The notes beneath the pieces were generated by a model. It searched no databases. It was given only the letters and a program-made list of their open reading frames with translations, and had not been told where the DNA came from. 64,000 bases of DNA, taken from Triatoma infestans. Its lineage: Eukaryota; Arthropoda; Insecta; Hemiptera; Reduviidae. The first letter of the stretch is position 1. Every line of letters starts with the position of its first letter. A program made the position numbers and the translations under genes. Below are positions 34,260 through 46,057 of the stretch, in pieces. The stretch covers positions 44,674 to 108,673 of the forward strand of contig JAAEAF010003540.1 in assembly GCA_011037195.1 (NCBI GenBank). Direction: 5' to 3'.

Positions 34260-34598
34260 ATCAGAGACATTTTCCGTGGTAGCCTGCTTCATTTTGTGGT
34301 CATCGACCGGTTTCGGGCGTTCGCCCATCTTCAGGATGCGTTTTTCAGACAGTGCCACAACACAGACTTGCACAGAGCAAATTCAGTTTTACACACTGAC
34401 TCCGCACAGTTTTACACACTGGCTTTTACACACTGAAATTTGCTCTGTGCAAGTCTATGTTGTCACACTGTCTGAAAAACGCATCCTGAAGATGGTCGAA
34501 CGCCCGAAACCGGTCGATGACCGACCACAGAATGAAGCAGGCTACCACGGAAAATGTCTCTGATGCTTTCCAGCTCTGCGGAACCAACCACCACAACA
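34260..34598. mobile_element. Penelope-like solo repeat, copy 4, with 12-bp TSD
   Basis: Flanked by ATTTATTTTTAT at 34248-34259 and 34599-34610. The left inverted arm starts at the same base (TCAGAGACATTTTCC) as copies 3 and 5. The right arm has CTGAAGATGG then CGCCCGAAACCGG. Confidence 0.78.
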
Positions 34599-34724
34599 AT
34601 TTATTTTTATAGTTATTTATATTTATGGATATCAAGTTTGAACATACAAACCGGTTAACCATACTTGAAACCATTTTATAGTTCATCTTAATCGTAGTAA
34701 CGATTAAGTATTGCTCTTCACGCC

Positions 34725-36097
34725 ATATTTTCAAAATATTGAATATTCACCAGAAATATATGTTTTGATTTCCGCAGAAATGTTTTTAGCGAATGGTCTC
34801 TGTGTGTGTGTGATTGTGTGTTTTTGTGTTAACAGAATACCCCAAAAATGAAAAGTCGCAGGAAGTCAAATTTGATATTCGCTTTAGGTACTTATCAGTG
34901 ACATCAGACTCATCAGACCGCAAGACATATCGGGCAAATTGCATCAACAGAAAGAGAGACTTTACCGACTGTTTTTTTTCTTCAGTTTTTCGTGATTGTC
35001 TCGAAAACGGTTCCATCGATTTTCTCATCATTAAAACTTCGTATTATTATTATTCGTCTGTGGTGAAGGACCAAACCCTACGCTCTCCAAAACCTCACTA
35101 GGCTCAAATAGTTTCCCCCCCAAAAAACAACAACAAACCGGGTCTAGAACCAAAGATCCTGAACTAAATTCCTCACAACCCATGTAATCTGTCATAAGAT
35201 GCATGGGTGTTGCTTCCTCTGTCTCATAGACTCCAGAAATGGGGTCTGACATGAGCCCCATTACGTAGAGGTGTCTTCTTTAACAATAATGTCCAATAAG
35301 AGGTCCAACCACATGCATAAGAGAGATCTGTGAACGACAAAGCAAAATTTCATTGATAGTCTTGTCCGGACACTGAATGAGCATCTTTTACTGTCGACAA
35401 CCAACTGTGCTCATCCATAGGCATGAATGCTGTGAAGTGATCCATGGCTTTGAATCTTGACAGACACGCCAATAGCAGGCTCGGGACCAATGAAAGAGAG
35501 GGAGGCGCCTAATTTGGCAAACCACCTCATTCCTGAAAATTCCCATATGACATGGTTGGTATCCAAACTAGAAGCCCTAAACTTCACACACACACACACA
35601 TTACTACCTATTACTTTTATTTGATACATTTTCCAGAAAAAATTGATTTTTTGAGGTTTCTGAGGTAACAGTTCCTCTAAAATACGATTTCTGTGTAATA
35701 TATGGTTTTTACTATCATCATAATATTAATAATATACGTGAGAAGATTTGCTAGAATTCTAAATTAAAAGAAAATCGATTAATCGGAAGTCTACTTTATA
35801 GAATAGTTTTGTGAGTTATTTTGGATTTTTCTAGAAAACGATTGTAAAGATTTTCATTAAAACTTGGAAAGCTTGCGGCATATAGATCGAAACAAATCAC
35901 ATTTATTTGAAAGATTCTTTCAAGAAGAAAAAAAAAAAAATTGATTTTGAAGAGTTGTGAAGAATTTTTGACGTTAAATTTGAAATGTTACGTATATGCA
36001 ATTGGTTCAGTGTTTTTGGTGTGCGCGATACTGGTGTTTTTAAACGAAATCGTATTAATTGGAATAAGAGAAAGTAGTGTGAGTGTTTCACACCAGA
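34725..36097 (-). repeat. Second-subfamily repeat, interrupted by a LINE
   Basis: TTGAATATTCACCAGAAATAT near 34738, a (GT)n tract near 34800-34825, and the end GTGTGAGTGTTTCACACCAGA at 36077-36097. The repeat is interrupted at about 35037-35600, where AAACTTC occurs on both sides of the insertion. Confidence 0.65.
35037..35600 (-). pseudogene. 5'-truncated LINE: RNase H and C-terminal relic
   Basis: The minus strand encodes GMRWFAKLGASLSFIGPEPA (about 35540-35480), a decayed form of the GxEGNExAD.LAK.GA motif of LINE RNase H. Next comes a degraded C-terminal region with MGLMSDPISGVYETEEATP (about 35260-35200) in place of the usual Cys-rich finger. The 3' end is an (AAT)n tail (complement of 35040-35052). 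It is related to the plus-strand copy at 50792-51615, which shares the GPEPA phrase and the tail type. The frames are broken. Confidence 0.65.
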
Positions 36098-36907
36098 ATT
36101 TTTTTTCACAGACAGGGAAATTTCAAAATATATATTTCCCATGGGAAAACTCAATTTAGAAAATTTGACCCGGGCACCTACAGCCCGGGAAATCCCAGTC
36201 AGAGAAAGCAAAGGAAAATTCTGCTCTAGAAATGTGAGTTTAGATGGAAGCATAATGTCAAAGTTCAGATCAGAGATAGAAATTTTACTTAAAATACATT
36301 GACTTAGAAAAATGTTTTTTCTTTTCTTTTTTACACTGCCTTTTTAAGATCTAAAATTCACATCGACATATTGTTAACGTTCTAATATATACTCGTAATT
36401 AGCTTCAAGAACAGTAAATAAGCTTAGCTTCAAATTTAAGTAAAGAAAAATCTGGCCAGTTCTTCATACCTCAGATTTTTTTGGAGAAATTATTGGAGCA
36501 GTTTTTGAGAAAATTGCGAAAAATTAAAAAAAGAAAAAAAGTCTTTCGCTTTCGGTTGATGGATTTTGCCAGAAATCTTAGTGTCCGATGCAATCGGTGG
36601 TAGTACCTAAGACGCCGAATACTAAGTTTGGGCTACCTGCGACTTGTATGGTTTTTGAGATATTCTGTTTAACGCACACATACGTACACACTTAACTGAC
36701 CATTCGCTAACAATATTTTTGGCATAAACAGGGGGGGGACATATATTTTCCGTAAAAATTTCGAGAAGAAAAAGAACTTCGAAAAGAAGAAGTAATGAGC
36801 GATCAAAGTTGCGTCAACTGACAGACAAATTGAGAGCAATTTTCCAAATTTTGTATTTTTTGTTTTGTTATCTTTCTCATTCATTTTTTTTACAAACAAA
36901 GTCTCTT
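36098..36907 (+). repeat. Repeat fragments, second subfamily, mixed
   Basis: From about 36480 to 36770 the inverse module order appears (GTTTTTGAGAAAATTGCG, CTTTCGGTTGATGG, GATATTCTGTTTAACGCACAC). 36098-36450 carries TATATTTCCCATGGG and otherwise AT-rich sequence. No gene. Confidence 0.45.
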
Positions 36908-36910
36908 ATC

Positions 36911-37252
36911 AGAAACATTTTCCGTGGTAGCCTGCTTCATTTTGTGGTCATCGACCGGTTTCGGGCGTTCGCCCACCTTCAGGATGCATTTTTTAGACAG
37001 TGTGATAACACAGACTTGCACAGAGCAAATTATTATACACAGTTTATACACAGTGAGTGTATAAACTGAAGTGTATAAACTGAAGTATATAAACTGAATT
37101 TGCTCTGTGCAAATCTGTGTTATCACACTGTCTGAAAAAACGCATCCTGAAGATGGGCGAACGCCCGAAACCGGTCGATGACCACAAAATGAAACAGGCT
37201 ATCATGGAAAATGTCTCTGATGCTTTCCAGCTCTGCGGAACCAACCACCACA
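36911..37252. mobile_element. Penelope-like solo repeat, copy 5, reference, 15-bp TSD
   Basis: Flanked by ACAAAGTCTCTTATC at 36896-36910 and 37253-37267. The left arm (36911-37028) is the inverse of 37100-37218; the right end continues with GCTTTCCAGCTCTGCGG to CAACCACCAC. The right arm holds CTGAAGA (37147-37153), stem GGGC/GCCC with loop GAAC (37155-37166) and GAAA (37167-37170). This matches the conserved hammerhead core order CUGANGA-stem II-GAAA. A truncated inverted 5' copy plus a duplicated target site is typical of Penelope-like insertions. Confidence 0.8.
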
Positions 37253-37380
37253 ACAAAGTCTCTTATCTTTATAAATTACTTGACATCATTCTGGAAATAT
37301 CATAATTACAATTTGATACTATGGCTGTAGAATCCAGGAATTTTAGTAAATAAGTAACAGATAACTCGCCAAATCGCAAG

Positions 37381-39055
37381 ATTCTTCTTCTTCTTTCTTG
37401 GCATTACAGCCCATGTAAGGCCCTTGCCTCCTCAACTACATTCCTCCACTCCTCTCTCTCTTGAGCCACCCGTCTTCACCTTCTCACTCCCAACAATCTG
37501 AGGTCCTGTTCCACGTCATCCAGCCATCGCATCCTTGGTCTTTCTCTACTTCTTCCTCCCCCCGGATGCCCATTAAACAACTTCCTCGGTATTCTATCCT
37601 GCTCCATTTTTTCCAGGTTACCCAACCACCTCAACCTCCCACGTTTCACTACTCCCCCACCAGGTCCTGTTCACCACATAGATCTTTCAGCTCCTGATTT
37701 GACCTCATTTTCCACACTCCATCCTGTCTTACCGGGCCATTAATTTCCATACACCTTTAAAAGTCCATACACTATGTAAAAGGGAGGACCTTTTTCTCCC
37801 ATACACTGAGAAGTCGCTCATCCTCCCGAGTTAGCGTCCAGGTTTCGCTACCGTATATTACAACTGTTCTTAATTAGGTCTTGTACAATATTAATTTGGT
37901 TTCCCTAGATAGCTGATTGAAGCGCAAGGCTTTCTGTAAAGAGCAGTAGCATTTGTTTCCGGCTGTTATTCTGGCTTTTGTGTCAATACTGACTTCATTT
38001 TGTGTTTATACTGACAGCCCCAAGGTACCTAAAGCTTTTAACCACTTCAAACTTATGGTTTCCAAGGCATATTGCTTCCTGGTCGTTCGTTTTTTTGGTT
38101 TGCATATACTTTGTCTTCGCTTCGTTGGCAGTGAGTCCAAGTTTACTGGCTTCTTTAGTGAACTCTTCGAAAACTCCTAAGAGTGCCGATGCAGTGCGAG
38201 CTGACAAAGGAACAACGTAAGCCAGATGCTGGCTCAACCTATTAAAAATGGGGCCTCCGGGAATGGTTCGGATTGCCCTAATAGTCTTCTCTACTGCTAA
38301 ATTAAACAGCATCGGGGACAATGGATCTCCTTGCCTCAAGCCTTTTGCAATTTTAAAGTCTTCCGACATGGAGCCTAGTGCCTTCACACAGCCTGTTGAG
38401 TTCATAAAAGTAATACGTGTCAGCCTTATTAATTTCTTTGGCAAACCCAAATGACATATCCAGCGGAACAGTTCTTCCCGGTCCAAACTATCGTAGGCTT
38501 GCTTTAAATCTATAAATAAGTGATGCAAGGGCACATTATATTCATAGCACTTTTCCAACATAATCCTAATGGAGAAAATGTGGTTCACAGTGGATCTTCT
38601 TTCACTAAATCCTGATTGATATTCTCCTACCTCTTTGCTAATCCACTGTCGCAAGCGGCTCAACAGCAAAACGGGTAATACCTTGTAAGCTGCATCCTAG
38701 AGAGAAATCCCCCGGTAGTTCTCACACTTCATTTTACTCTTTTTAAAAACTGGGTATATGACACTTTTCGACCATCTCTTAGGCATTACCTCATTCATCC
38801 AGACACTCCAGATTATATGTAGATTTCCCTACTTACAGCCTCTCCGCCATACTTCAATAGGCAGCCTGCAGCTTCACTCAGCGTTATTATTTTTTAAGTT
38901 GGCCACTGCCTCCATAACTTCCTTTAACTCTAGTGGTTCCTGAACGTCTTCATTTTCCTCTTCCCCTAACTTACCCAGATTTGTCTCCATTCTTTCTCTT
39001 CTTTCCAAATCCGCTAGTTCAGTATCAAACAGGCCTTGGAAATGTTGTAAATTGC
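37381..39055 (-). pseudogene. Non-LTR retrotransposon, RT to 3' end, inactive
   Basis: On the minus strand LQHFQGLFDTELADLERRER (about 39050), then NEVMPKRWSKSVIYPVFKK and ENYRGISL (about 38800-38715) lead into a 224-codon frame (38669-37995). That frame has EYQSGFSERRSTVNHIF, FIDLKQAYDSLDREEL, GLRQGDPLSPMLFN and FRYLGAV, the order of LINE RT motifs. The catalytic YADD box reads LAYVVPLS, so both aspartates are gone, apparently by a short in-frame deletion. Downstream (about 37700-37400) are RLRWLGNLEKM and GHPGGRKRPRMRWLDDV, then a GAAGAAGAA tail. It is the same broad family as 62541-63960. I have not assigned it to a clade. Confidence 0.82.
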
Positions 39056-39090
39056 AGTAAGCGAAAGTTGTGTGAGTGTTTCAGATATTT
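39056..39090 (-). repeat. Terminal stub of a dominant repeat
   Basis: AGTAAGCGAAAGTTGTGTGA then GTGTTTCAGA is the outer end of a dominant-repeat copy, directly abutting the LINE. Confidence 0.6.
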
Positions 39091-39099
39091 GTTTTGTTT

Positions 39100-39248
39100 T
39101 GTTTTTACTTCCTCTTTACTGTAAGAAGGAATATAGCGATCGTGTCAAATTTTTGATATCGCACTTTCATCGGATAAAACGTTTTGATGTCCCTTAAGTC
39201 TGAAAAAGTGGTTTTTATAAATAAATCGGTCTGAGTGTGTGTGTTGTT
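39100..39248 (-). repeat. Dominant repeat, truncated at the (GT)n tract
   Basis: TTTACTTCCTCTTTACTGTAAGAAGGAA hairpin region (39106-39132) through AAAAAGTGGTTTTTATAA to a short (GT)n at 39236. The copy then stops. Confidence 0.65.
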
Positions 39249-39605
39249 TTTTTTTAAATACCTTTATTACCATCATGCTCCGCTCATTAGAGCACTACAT
39301 GAAATTTACAAAATATTAATACATGTATAACATGCACATTACAGCTTACATTCAAACTAAAATACATATTATGCGGACAAAATTACATATTATGAACATG
39401 GCTGTTACATGAAAACATTTAGAATTACTTACACTTATGTAAAAACAGTACGAAATATTAAAGTGCGGATATACGACAACACAAATTAATGAAGGAAATT
39501 CACATTAATTAATTTGATTTAAAACAGTGGCTATTATAGATACAATATTAACTACTCTTTTTTTATTTGTTTATTATTTTATTTTTATTGTTATTATCAT
39601 TATTT
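39249..39605 (-). mobile_element. Probable retroposed 3' end (T-run and inverse AATAAA)
   Basis: Starts TTTTTTTTTAAATACCTTTATTACC: a poly(A) tail read in inverse, with AATAAA just before it. This suggests a minus-strand LINE or other retroposed 3' end of up to 350 bp. No protein motif seen. Confidence 0.35.
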
Positions 39606-39729
39606 TTACTTTCTCTTACTCCTAGTAAGAGGAAGTATTGTAATCGTGTCAAATTTTCGATATCGAGTTTTCACCGGAAATATCGGTTTTGAGGTCCCCT
39701 GAGTCCAAAAAAGTGGTTTTTAGCAAATG

Positions 39730-39776
<47 letters not shown>

Positions 39777-40351
39777 TGAACAGCATAGCTCAAAAACGAA
39801 AAACCGCAGAAACTTGAATCTTGATATTCCGTTCAGGAATCACTATGGGATCTGACTGTACCTAAGGCTGTCTGTCAAAATTCGTCAACCAGAACTACCA
39901 CTATACAAGTTGTTTTTTTTTGTTTTTTTTCCGATTTTCTCAAAAATGGCTCCGACGATTTCTCGAAGATGGCTCCGAAACAGCTACAACTTTTATTTGA
40001 AACATTTGTCTAGAATAATTCATTTAAGGGCCGGTAGGGGGTGGGGTGGGGTTAGATTTTCCTCTAAAGTGCTATTTCAGTTTATTACACAATTCTATCA
40101 ACTAAATAATATTAATTAGAATTAAATATGTGTTTGAAATTTCGAGTTTGACAAAGATCAGATGACCGGAAATGCGTTTATTTTACCACTTTACTAAATA
40201 ATTTTTTCACATTTTTGCGACTTTCTCAAAAATGGCTCCGACGATTTTCTTGAAACATCCTATATAAACTATTCGATCTACAACTTTTATTTAAAATATT
40301 TCTTTGGGAAAATTTGTTTAAGGGCACTTTTAGGGGAGGGGTGGGGTTAGT
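39606..40351 (-). repeat. Dominant repeat, partial copy with long (GT)n
   Basis: Well-preserved hairpin CTCTTACTCCTAGTAAGAG at 39613-39631, (GT)n at 39732-39772, modules CGGAAATGCGTTTATTTTAC (40166) and onward. Breaks off at GGGGTTAG near 40351. Confidence 0.8.
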
Positions 40352-40856
40352 TACAGGATTTATTTTTAAAAATGAGATTGCAAAAACAATATATTTCGCT
40401 TAAATTGATCAACAAATGATAACATAAACAACAAATCCATTATTTAAATACTAAATAAAACGTCTTATTAAAAAAAAAAATAAATGAACTTTGAAAAATG
40501 ATAAATTGAACAATTTACTGTAATATCCTGTTTACAATAAGACAATTAATTAATACCTCCAGTGTTCATACTACTACAACGCTTTCTATATTCTTATTGT
40601 TGAACTACAATATTGCATATTGTGACAGGACTCTTAAATTTACTTTTTGTCTTTAGTCATATTTATGTTATTATACAAATATACTCGGTTCCAAAACTGG
40701 TAGTTTATTTATTAATTTTGCTTGTGTTATTGTTTATTTTACATATCTCCGATCTTATATAATTCTTTATATATATATATATCTTATTATTTATCTTATT
40801 TTATCTTTTTCTATTAGTTTTCATCTGATAAAAGTGAATTTATTTATCTGTACTAT
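40352..40856. other. AT-rich spacer
   Basis: No gene recognised; (TA)n at 40766-40782. Confidence 0.4.
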
Positions 40857-41866
40857 TTACATTCTCTTACTCCCTAGTAAGAGGAAGTATTGTAATCGTG
40901 TCAAATTTTCGATATAGTTTTCACCGGAAATATCCGTTTTGAGGTCTCCTGAGTCCAAAAAAGTGGTTTTTAGCAAATGCTCTGTGTGTGTGGGTGTGTG
41001 TGAGAACAGCGAGAAACCGTAGCGGTTCAAAAACGAGAAACCGTAGAAAGTTGAAACTTGATATTCCGTTTAGGTATCACCATGAGATCCGACAGTGGGT
41101 CATCTGTCAAAATTCCTCAACCGAAAGTACCACTTTACTAGTTGTTTTTTTTTTTTTACTTCTTTACAATTTTCTCAAAAATGGCTGCGACGATTTTCTT
41201 GAAACTTCGTATATCAACTACATATACAAAGAGCTACAACTTTTATTTGAAACATTTCTCTGGAAAAATTCATTTAAAGGGAGTTTTGGGGGAGGGGTGG
41301 GGTTAGGTTTTCTTCTGAAGTACTATTACTGCTTACTATACAACTCTATCATCTAAATAATGTTAATTAGAATTCAATATGTGATGGAAATTTCGAATTT
41401 GACAAAAATCGGATGACCGGAAGTGCGTTTATTTTACCACTTTACTAAATGATTTTTTTCACTTTTTCACGATTTTCTCAAAAATGGCTTCGAAGATTTT
41501 TTTGAAACTTCTTATATAAACTACACATGCTGTGATGTACAACTTTTATTAAAAACATTTCCATGGAAAAATTCATTTAAGGGCACTTTTCGGAGAGATG
41601 AAGGGGTTATGTTTTTTTCTAAAGTGCTGTCATAGTTGATTATACAGTTCTATCATCTAAACATAATCAATTAGAAAAAAAAATTGATGGCCAAAATTCG
41701 GAGTTTCAAGAAAATCAGTAAACCGGCAGTACGCTTTTACTGAAGAGTTTTTTTTTTTTTCAGTTTTCAACGAATTCATTAATTTGGTACACTAACTATA
41801 AAATTTTGTCAATTATAATTTAGAGAACTAGAGTAAGAGAAAGTTGTGCGAGTGTTTCACACCAGA
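40857..41866 (-). repeat. Dominant repeat, full copy
   Basis: 1,010 bp from the hairpin (CTCTTACTCCCTAGTAAGAG) to GTGCGAGTGTTTCACACCAGA, with three modules (CCGAAAGTACC 41121, CCGGAAGTGCG 41417, CCGGCAGTACG 41722). Confidence 0.85.
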
Positions 41867-41871
41867 TTTTA

Positions 41872-42500
41872 TACTTTCTCTTACTACAACTTTTGGGGTC
41901 CTTGAATTCGCTAATAACGTTTTTAGCGAATGGTCTGTGTGTGTGTGTGTATGTCACGAAACGAAAAGTCGTAGGAAGGTCAAACTTTGTATTCAGGTAC
42001 TACTACCGCATTATAAAGGTGCGGGAGATTTCTAAACTGGCTGGAAATTTTGTAATAATAAAAATAATAATATTTTGAAACTTGTAATTAATATAAACAG
42101 TTTTTATTTATTTTTCGGTCAAAATTTAACGAATGTTTTGGGAAAAATCCATCAACCGGATGTGCGAATTTTCTAAATTTTTTTTTTTTTTTTTTTCAGT
42201 TATTCCGCAAGTTTCTCAAAAACGGCTAAATATCTATAATTGTTATTTGACATATTTTCCAGGGAATGTTAATTTTTTGTGGGGTTCTGGGGGAACAGTA
42301 GCGATTGTAACGATTGTAAGATTCTGCCACGTGCATATAATTAATATACGATAGAAGCTTTGCTGTAGTAGCAAATTTGTAGATACTTGGGATACAGGAA
42401 ATGCTCCTTTACAGAATAGATTTTTGAGTTTCTGAAAATGAATACGATTTCCTTTAAACTTGGAATGCTAACTGCACTTTTATTTGAAACATTTAAAAAA
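41872..42500 (-). repeat. Second-subfamily repeat in direct tandem
   Basis: Begins ACTTTCTCTTACTACAAC directly after the previous copy, has a (GT)n tract at 41936-41951 and CAACCGGATGTGCG near 42152. It runs to the A-run that starts the next, oppositely oriented copy. Confidence 0.65.
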
Positions 42501-42504
42501 AAAA

Positions 42505-43506
42505 TCTGGTGTGAAACACTCACACAACTTTCTCTTACTCCAGTCCTCAAAAATTATAATTGACAAATGTTATAGTTTGTGTACCAAATTTAATGATATT
42601 CGCCGAAAACTAAAAAAACTGTTCAATAAAAGCGCACTTCCGGTTAACTAATTTCTTTGAAACTCGGAATTTTGGCCATACATTTATTTATAATTAATTT
42701 TGTTTGGATGATTGAATTGTATAATCAACTATGATAGCACTTTAGAAAGAAACATAACCCCCCTCCCGTAAAAGTGCCATTAAATGAATTTTCCTAGAGA
42801 AATGTTTTAAATAAAAGTTGTAGATCATTGTATGTTTAGTTTATATAGGAAGATTCAAGAAAATCGTCTGAGCCATTTTTGAGAAAATCGCGAAAAAGTG
42901 AAAAAAATCATTTAGTAAAGTGTTAAAATATATGCACTTTCGGTTATCCGATTTTTCAAACTCGGAATTTCAACAACATATTTAATTCTAATTAACATTA
43001 TTAAGAAGGCAAAATTGTCTAATAAACTGAAATAGCACTTTAGATAAAAACCTAATCCCCTCTCCCCCAAAAGTGCCCTTGAATGAATTTTCCATGAGAA
43101 ATGTTTCAAATAGAAGTTGTAGCTCTTTGTATGTGTAGTTGATGTTCTAAGTTTGAAGAAAATCGTCGGAACCATTTTTGAGAAAATTGCACAAAAGTAA
43201 AAAAAAACAACTAGTAAAGTGGTACTTCCGGTTGTGGAATTTTGACAGATAACATACTATGAGATTTTATGTTGATATATAAACGGAATATCAAGTTTGA
43301 ACTTTCTACGATTTTTCGTTTCATAGCTATGCTGTTCACATACATACATACATACGCGCGCACGCGCGCGCACACACACACACACACACAGACCATTTGT
43401 TAAAAAGTAAAAACCACTTTTTTGGACTCAGGGGACCTCAAAACTTGATATCGAAAATTTGACACGATTACAATACTTCCTCTTACTAGGAGTAAGAGAA
43501 AGTAAT
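42505..43506 (+). repeat. Dominant repeat, full copy, opposite orientation
   Basis: TCTGGTGTGAAACACTCACA at the start, TTTCTCTTACTCC subterminal motif, a (CA)n/(CG)n tract at 43340-43391, and terminal hairpin CTCTTACTAGGAGTAAGAG with end AAAGTAA. Confidence 0.85.
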
Positions 43507-44500
43507 ATTGGTACATTGATATATAAATAGACGAATTAAAATTTTTTATTGGAAATTATGTTAAAAAAATTATCTGTTACTTAAAACTAATAAAATAAAA
43601 ATAAAAACTGATCAATTTGTTTTAAATATTTAACTGTACGTATTTTATTCTTCAATAACCTTGGCATTTAAAACACTTACGAGGAAAGAGGGTCCAGTGT
43701 GTAATTCCTCCCTGTGGAACTTTGGAAATTCTTAATTGTTTATTTTTATTTTTTATAAATAGTCATGTTTACTGTATATATTAGGATATACAGCTGTTTA
43801 CTGCAATAAAATCATAATATTATTTAACAGTAACAGCTGAATGACAAAAAAGTAAAACTTCACAATACACTCCATTCTTTGGTTAAGAAACAATGTTAGT
43901 TGCTAGAAGAAAAACTACTTTTAGTCAGAATTGAAATTGAGCTTCACACAGGATCTATGGTGATTTCCGCTTGCAAATTCAAGTGTTCATTGGCCCCGAG
44001 CAGATCTATAGATTGACTTTCTCAAACAGGCTCCGAAGTCGTCTATCCAGTTACTACCCGGTTACTCATGCGATAAGGGCGATTAAGCGCCTGTTTTGGA
44101 GGAATTTCACTCTACCCAGTTCTTCGCAACGGCAGAAGAATTAGGTGTGGCATCACTTCCATAATCAAGTAAAATCTACAATGACCATTTTTTTACCAGA
44201 CCCAGCAATCTTATATGTATCATAAGGCTGTAGTGCAGACCTATTGTAACTTCTAAAGTCTCCAAAGACACTGGTTATGCAAGTGTCATTAAAAAAAAAT
44301 ACTTAAACTCCGATGGTTTTTCGGCCAGGGTTATTCTCCACGAGATCACTGGTTTTACTGCAAACCCAGGATCGTAACGAGTAATTTTCTGGGTGCGACT
44401 ATATTTACCGCAGAAGACTTCTGAGCATGTAGATTTAATTTAACCTTCTCGGTCCGATCTGCCTGTTTTTTTTTTTCATATCGCTCACATCCCTTACAAG
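43507..44500. other. No recognised gene
   Basis: AT-rich to 43900, then more mixed composition with no recognised motif. Confidence 0.35.
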
Positions 44501-44512
44501 CCCTAGGATAAA

Positions 44513-44860
44513 ATGAGTTTTCTTGAATTTACCCAATTTTTAGCCGGCCAAGTTTTTAGGCGAAATATTGAAGAAGTTCCTAATGTAGTACAGATGAAAC
44601 GTCACTATCCATACTCTTTTTGTTTTGAATCTTTCTTAAGCCAATGCTTTAATGTTTTATTAAATCTGTTTGCTTTTTCTGATAAAACTGAAATGAAATC
44701 TATTGGATCGTCCCCAAGCTATTGTTTTCTTATAAAAGTTTATAATCCAGTTTTGAATTTTATTTTGAAAAGATATAGCTACATTACAGTCTTAACGGGT
44801 GGCCTGTATTGTCATGTTGTGTATCCGGTCTCTCCTCGTGATGCCTTCTACTTTTCTTAA
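44513..44860 (+). other. Open frame of unknown nature
   Basis: 115 codons, Phe/Leu/Ser-rich with protein-like phrases (SFLEFTQFLAGQVFRRN) but no domain I can name. It abuts a LINE fragment on the other strand and may belong to a mobile element. Confidence 0.2.
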
Positions 44861-45240
44861 TAACCTCATTTCTAGAGCATGGAGGCGACTTCGATCCGAT
44901 TGCTTTAAGGCCCAGGATTCGCTGCCGTAAGTAAGAATGGGGACAAAAGTCGAGGGTAAACTGCCATTTTCGTGCCTTTGGCCACTTCTTTCTTGCTCAA
45001 AAACTTTTAGTTTTTAGCGGACATCTTCCCCGCAGCAGCCACCCTTGCGTTGGATTAATATTCCTTTAGTTTACCTCTCTTACTTATTTCCATCCCTAAA
45101 TACTTGAAACAAGGAGCCTGCTCTATTCTTCACCCCTTGATGGAGATGTTCATTTGTATCTCTGTCCTGGATATCACCATGCACTTGGTCTTAGAAGTAT
45201 TTATAACCATATTCTTCTTGCCTAGCTCTTCGGTCTATAT
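44850..45240 (-). pseudogene. LINE RT-to-C-terminal fragment
   Basis: Minus strand reads NTSKTKCMVISRTEIQMNIS (about 45215-45150), then FKYLGMEISKRGKLKE (about 45110-45070). These correspond to the KTKxM and FKYLGxxI motifs after the catalytic core of LINE reverse transcriptases. Stops interrupt it. Confidence 0.65.
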
Positions 45241-45300
45241 ATTTCAATTTTCTTACAGCTTTTCTTCACTATCCGCTATTAATAAGCAATTATGTATGTA

Positions 45301-45662
45301 GGCAAGAAGTTTAAAGAAAATCATTGGAGCAACTTTTCAAAAGAAGTTTGGAGGGAAAGTGAAATAAAAAACCACCATTCAGAAAAGTGGCAATTTTGTT
45401 TGATAGATTTTATTCTAAACGTAAATAGATGGCGCCACCTAAATGGAATATCAAGTTTAAACTTCCTCAAGGTTTTTTTGTTTACTAACACACATAAGGA
45501 GAGAGAGGTAGTAAGTGAGTGTGTATGAGAAAAAGAGACTTCTCTAAAAACATTTTTACCGAACTCAGGGGACCTCAACACATGCATTTCCGGTAAAAAA
45601 AATCAGTTTCATAAATTTGACAAGATCGTAATACTTCCGTTACTAGTGAACGAGAAAGTAAC
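45301..45662 (+). repeat. Dominant-family fragment (3' part)
   Basis: AAATGGAATATCAAGTTTAAAC (45440), GACCTCAACACATGCATTTCC (45570) and terminal hairpin region CTTCCGTTACTAGTGAACGAG. Confidence 0.6.
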
Positions 45663-45761
45663 TAAATATATGAACTTTGAAGCGTTGTTCGATAGAGTAT
45701 TAATAGATAGATCTCTCTCTCTAACAAACACACACACCCTCTCTTACATCTATATACTATA

Positions 45762-46042
45762 TAAAAGATTTATAATGTTTAACACTCACACGACTTCCTG
45801 CTACTGTCGTTAATAAAATTTAATTGAGAAATTTTCATTAAAACTATAATGTGTACAGTTTGGCTGGCCATTAAAAATAAAAAAGCTGGTAGAGGAATAT
45901 TTGAGTGACTTAACCAACAAAGGTATTTTGCGGCAGTTTAAATTTAAAGTTAACTGATAGATAAGGCTCCGAAATAAATCTCTTTGGGAAAATGTTCCGA
46001 ATAAAAGTGACAGAACATATCTTTGCATTGAGCATGACAAGT
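45762..46042 (+). repeat. Divergent repeat fragment
   Basis: GTTTAACACTCACACGACTTCC (45777) start with a diverged interior; broken by the SINE that follows. Confidence 0.45.
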
Positions 46043-46057
46043 GTAAAGGAAATCTGT

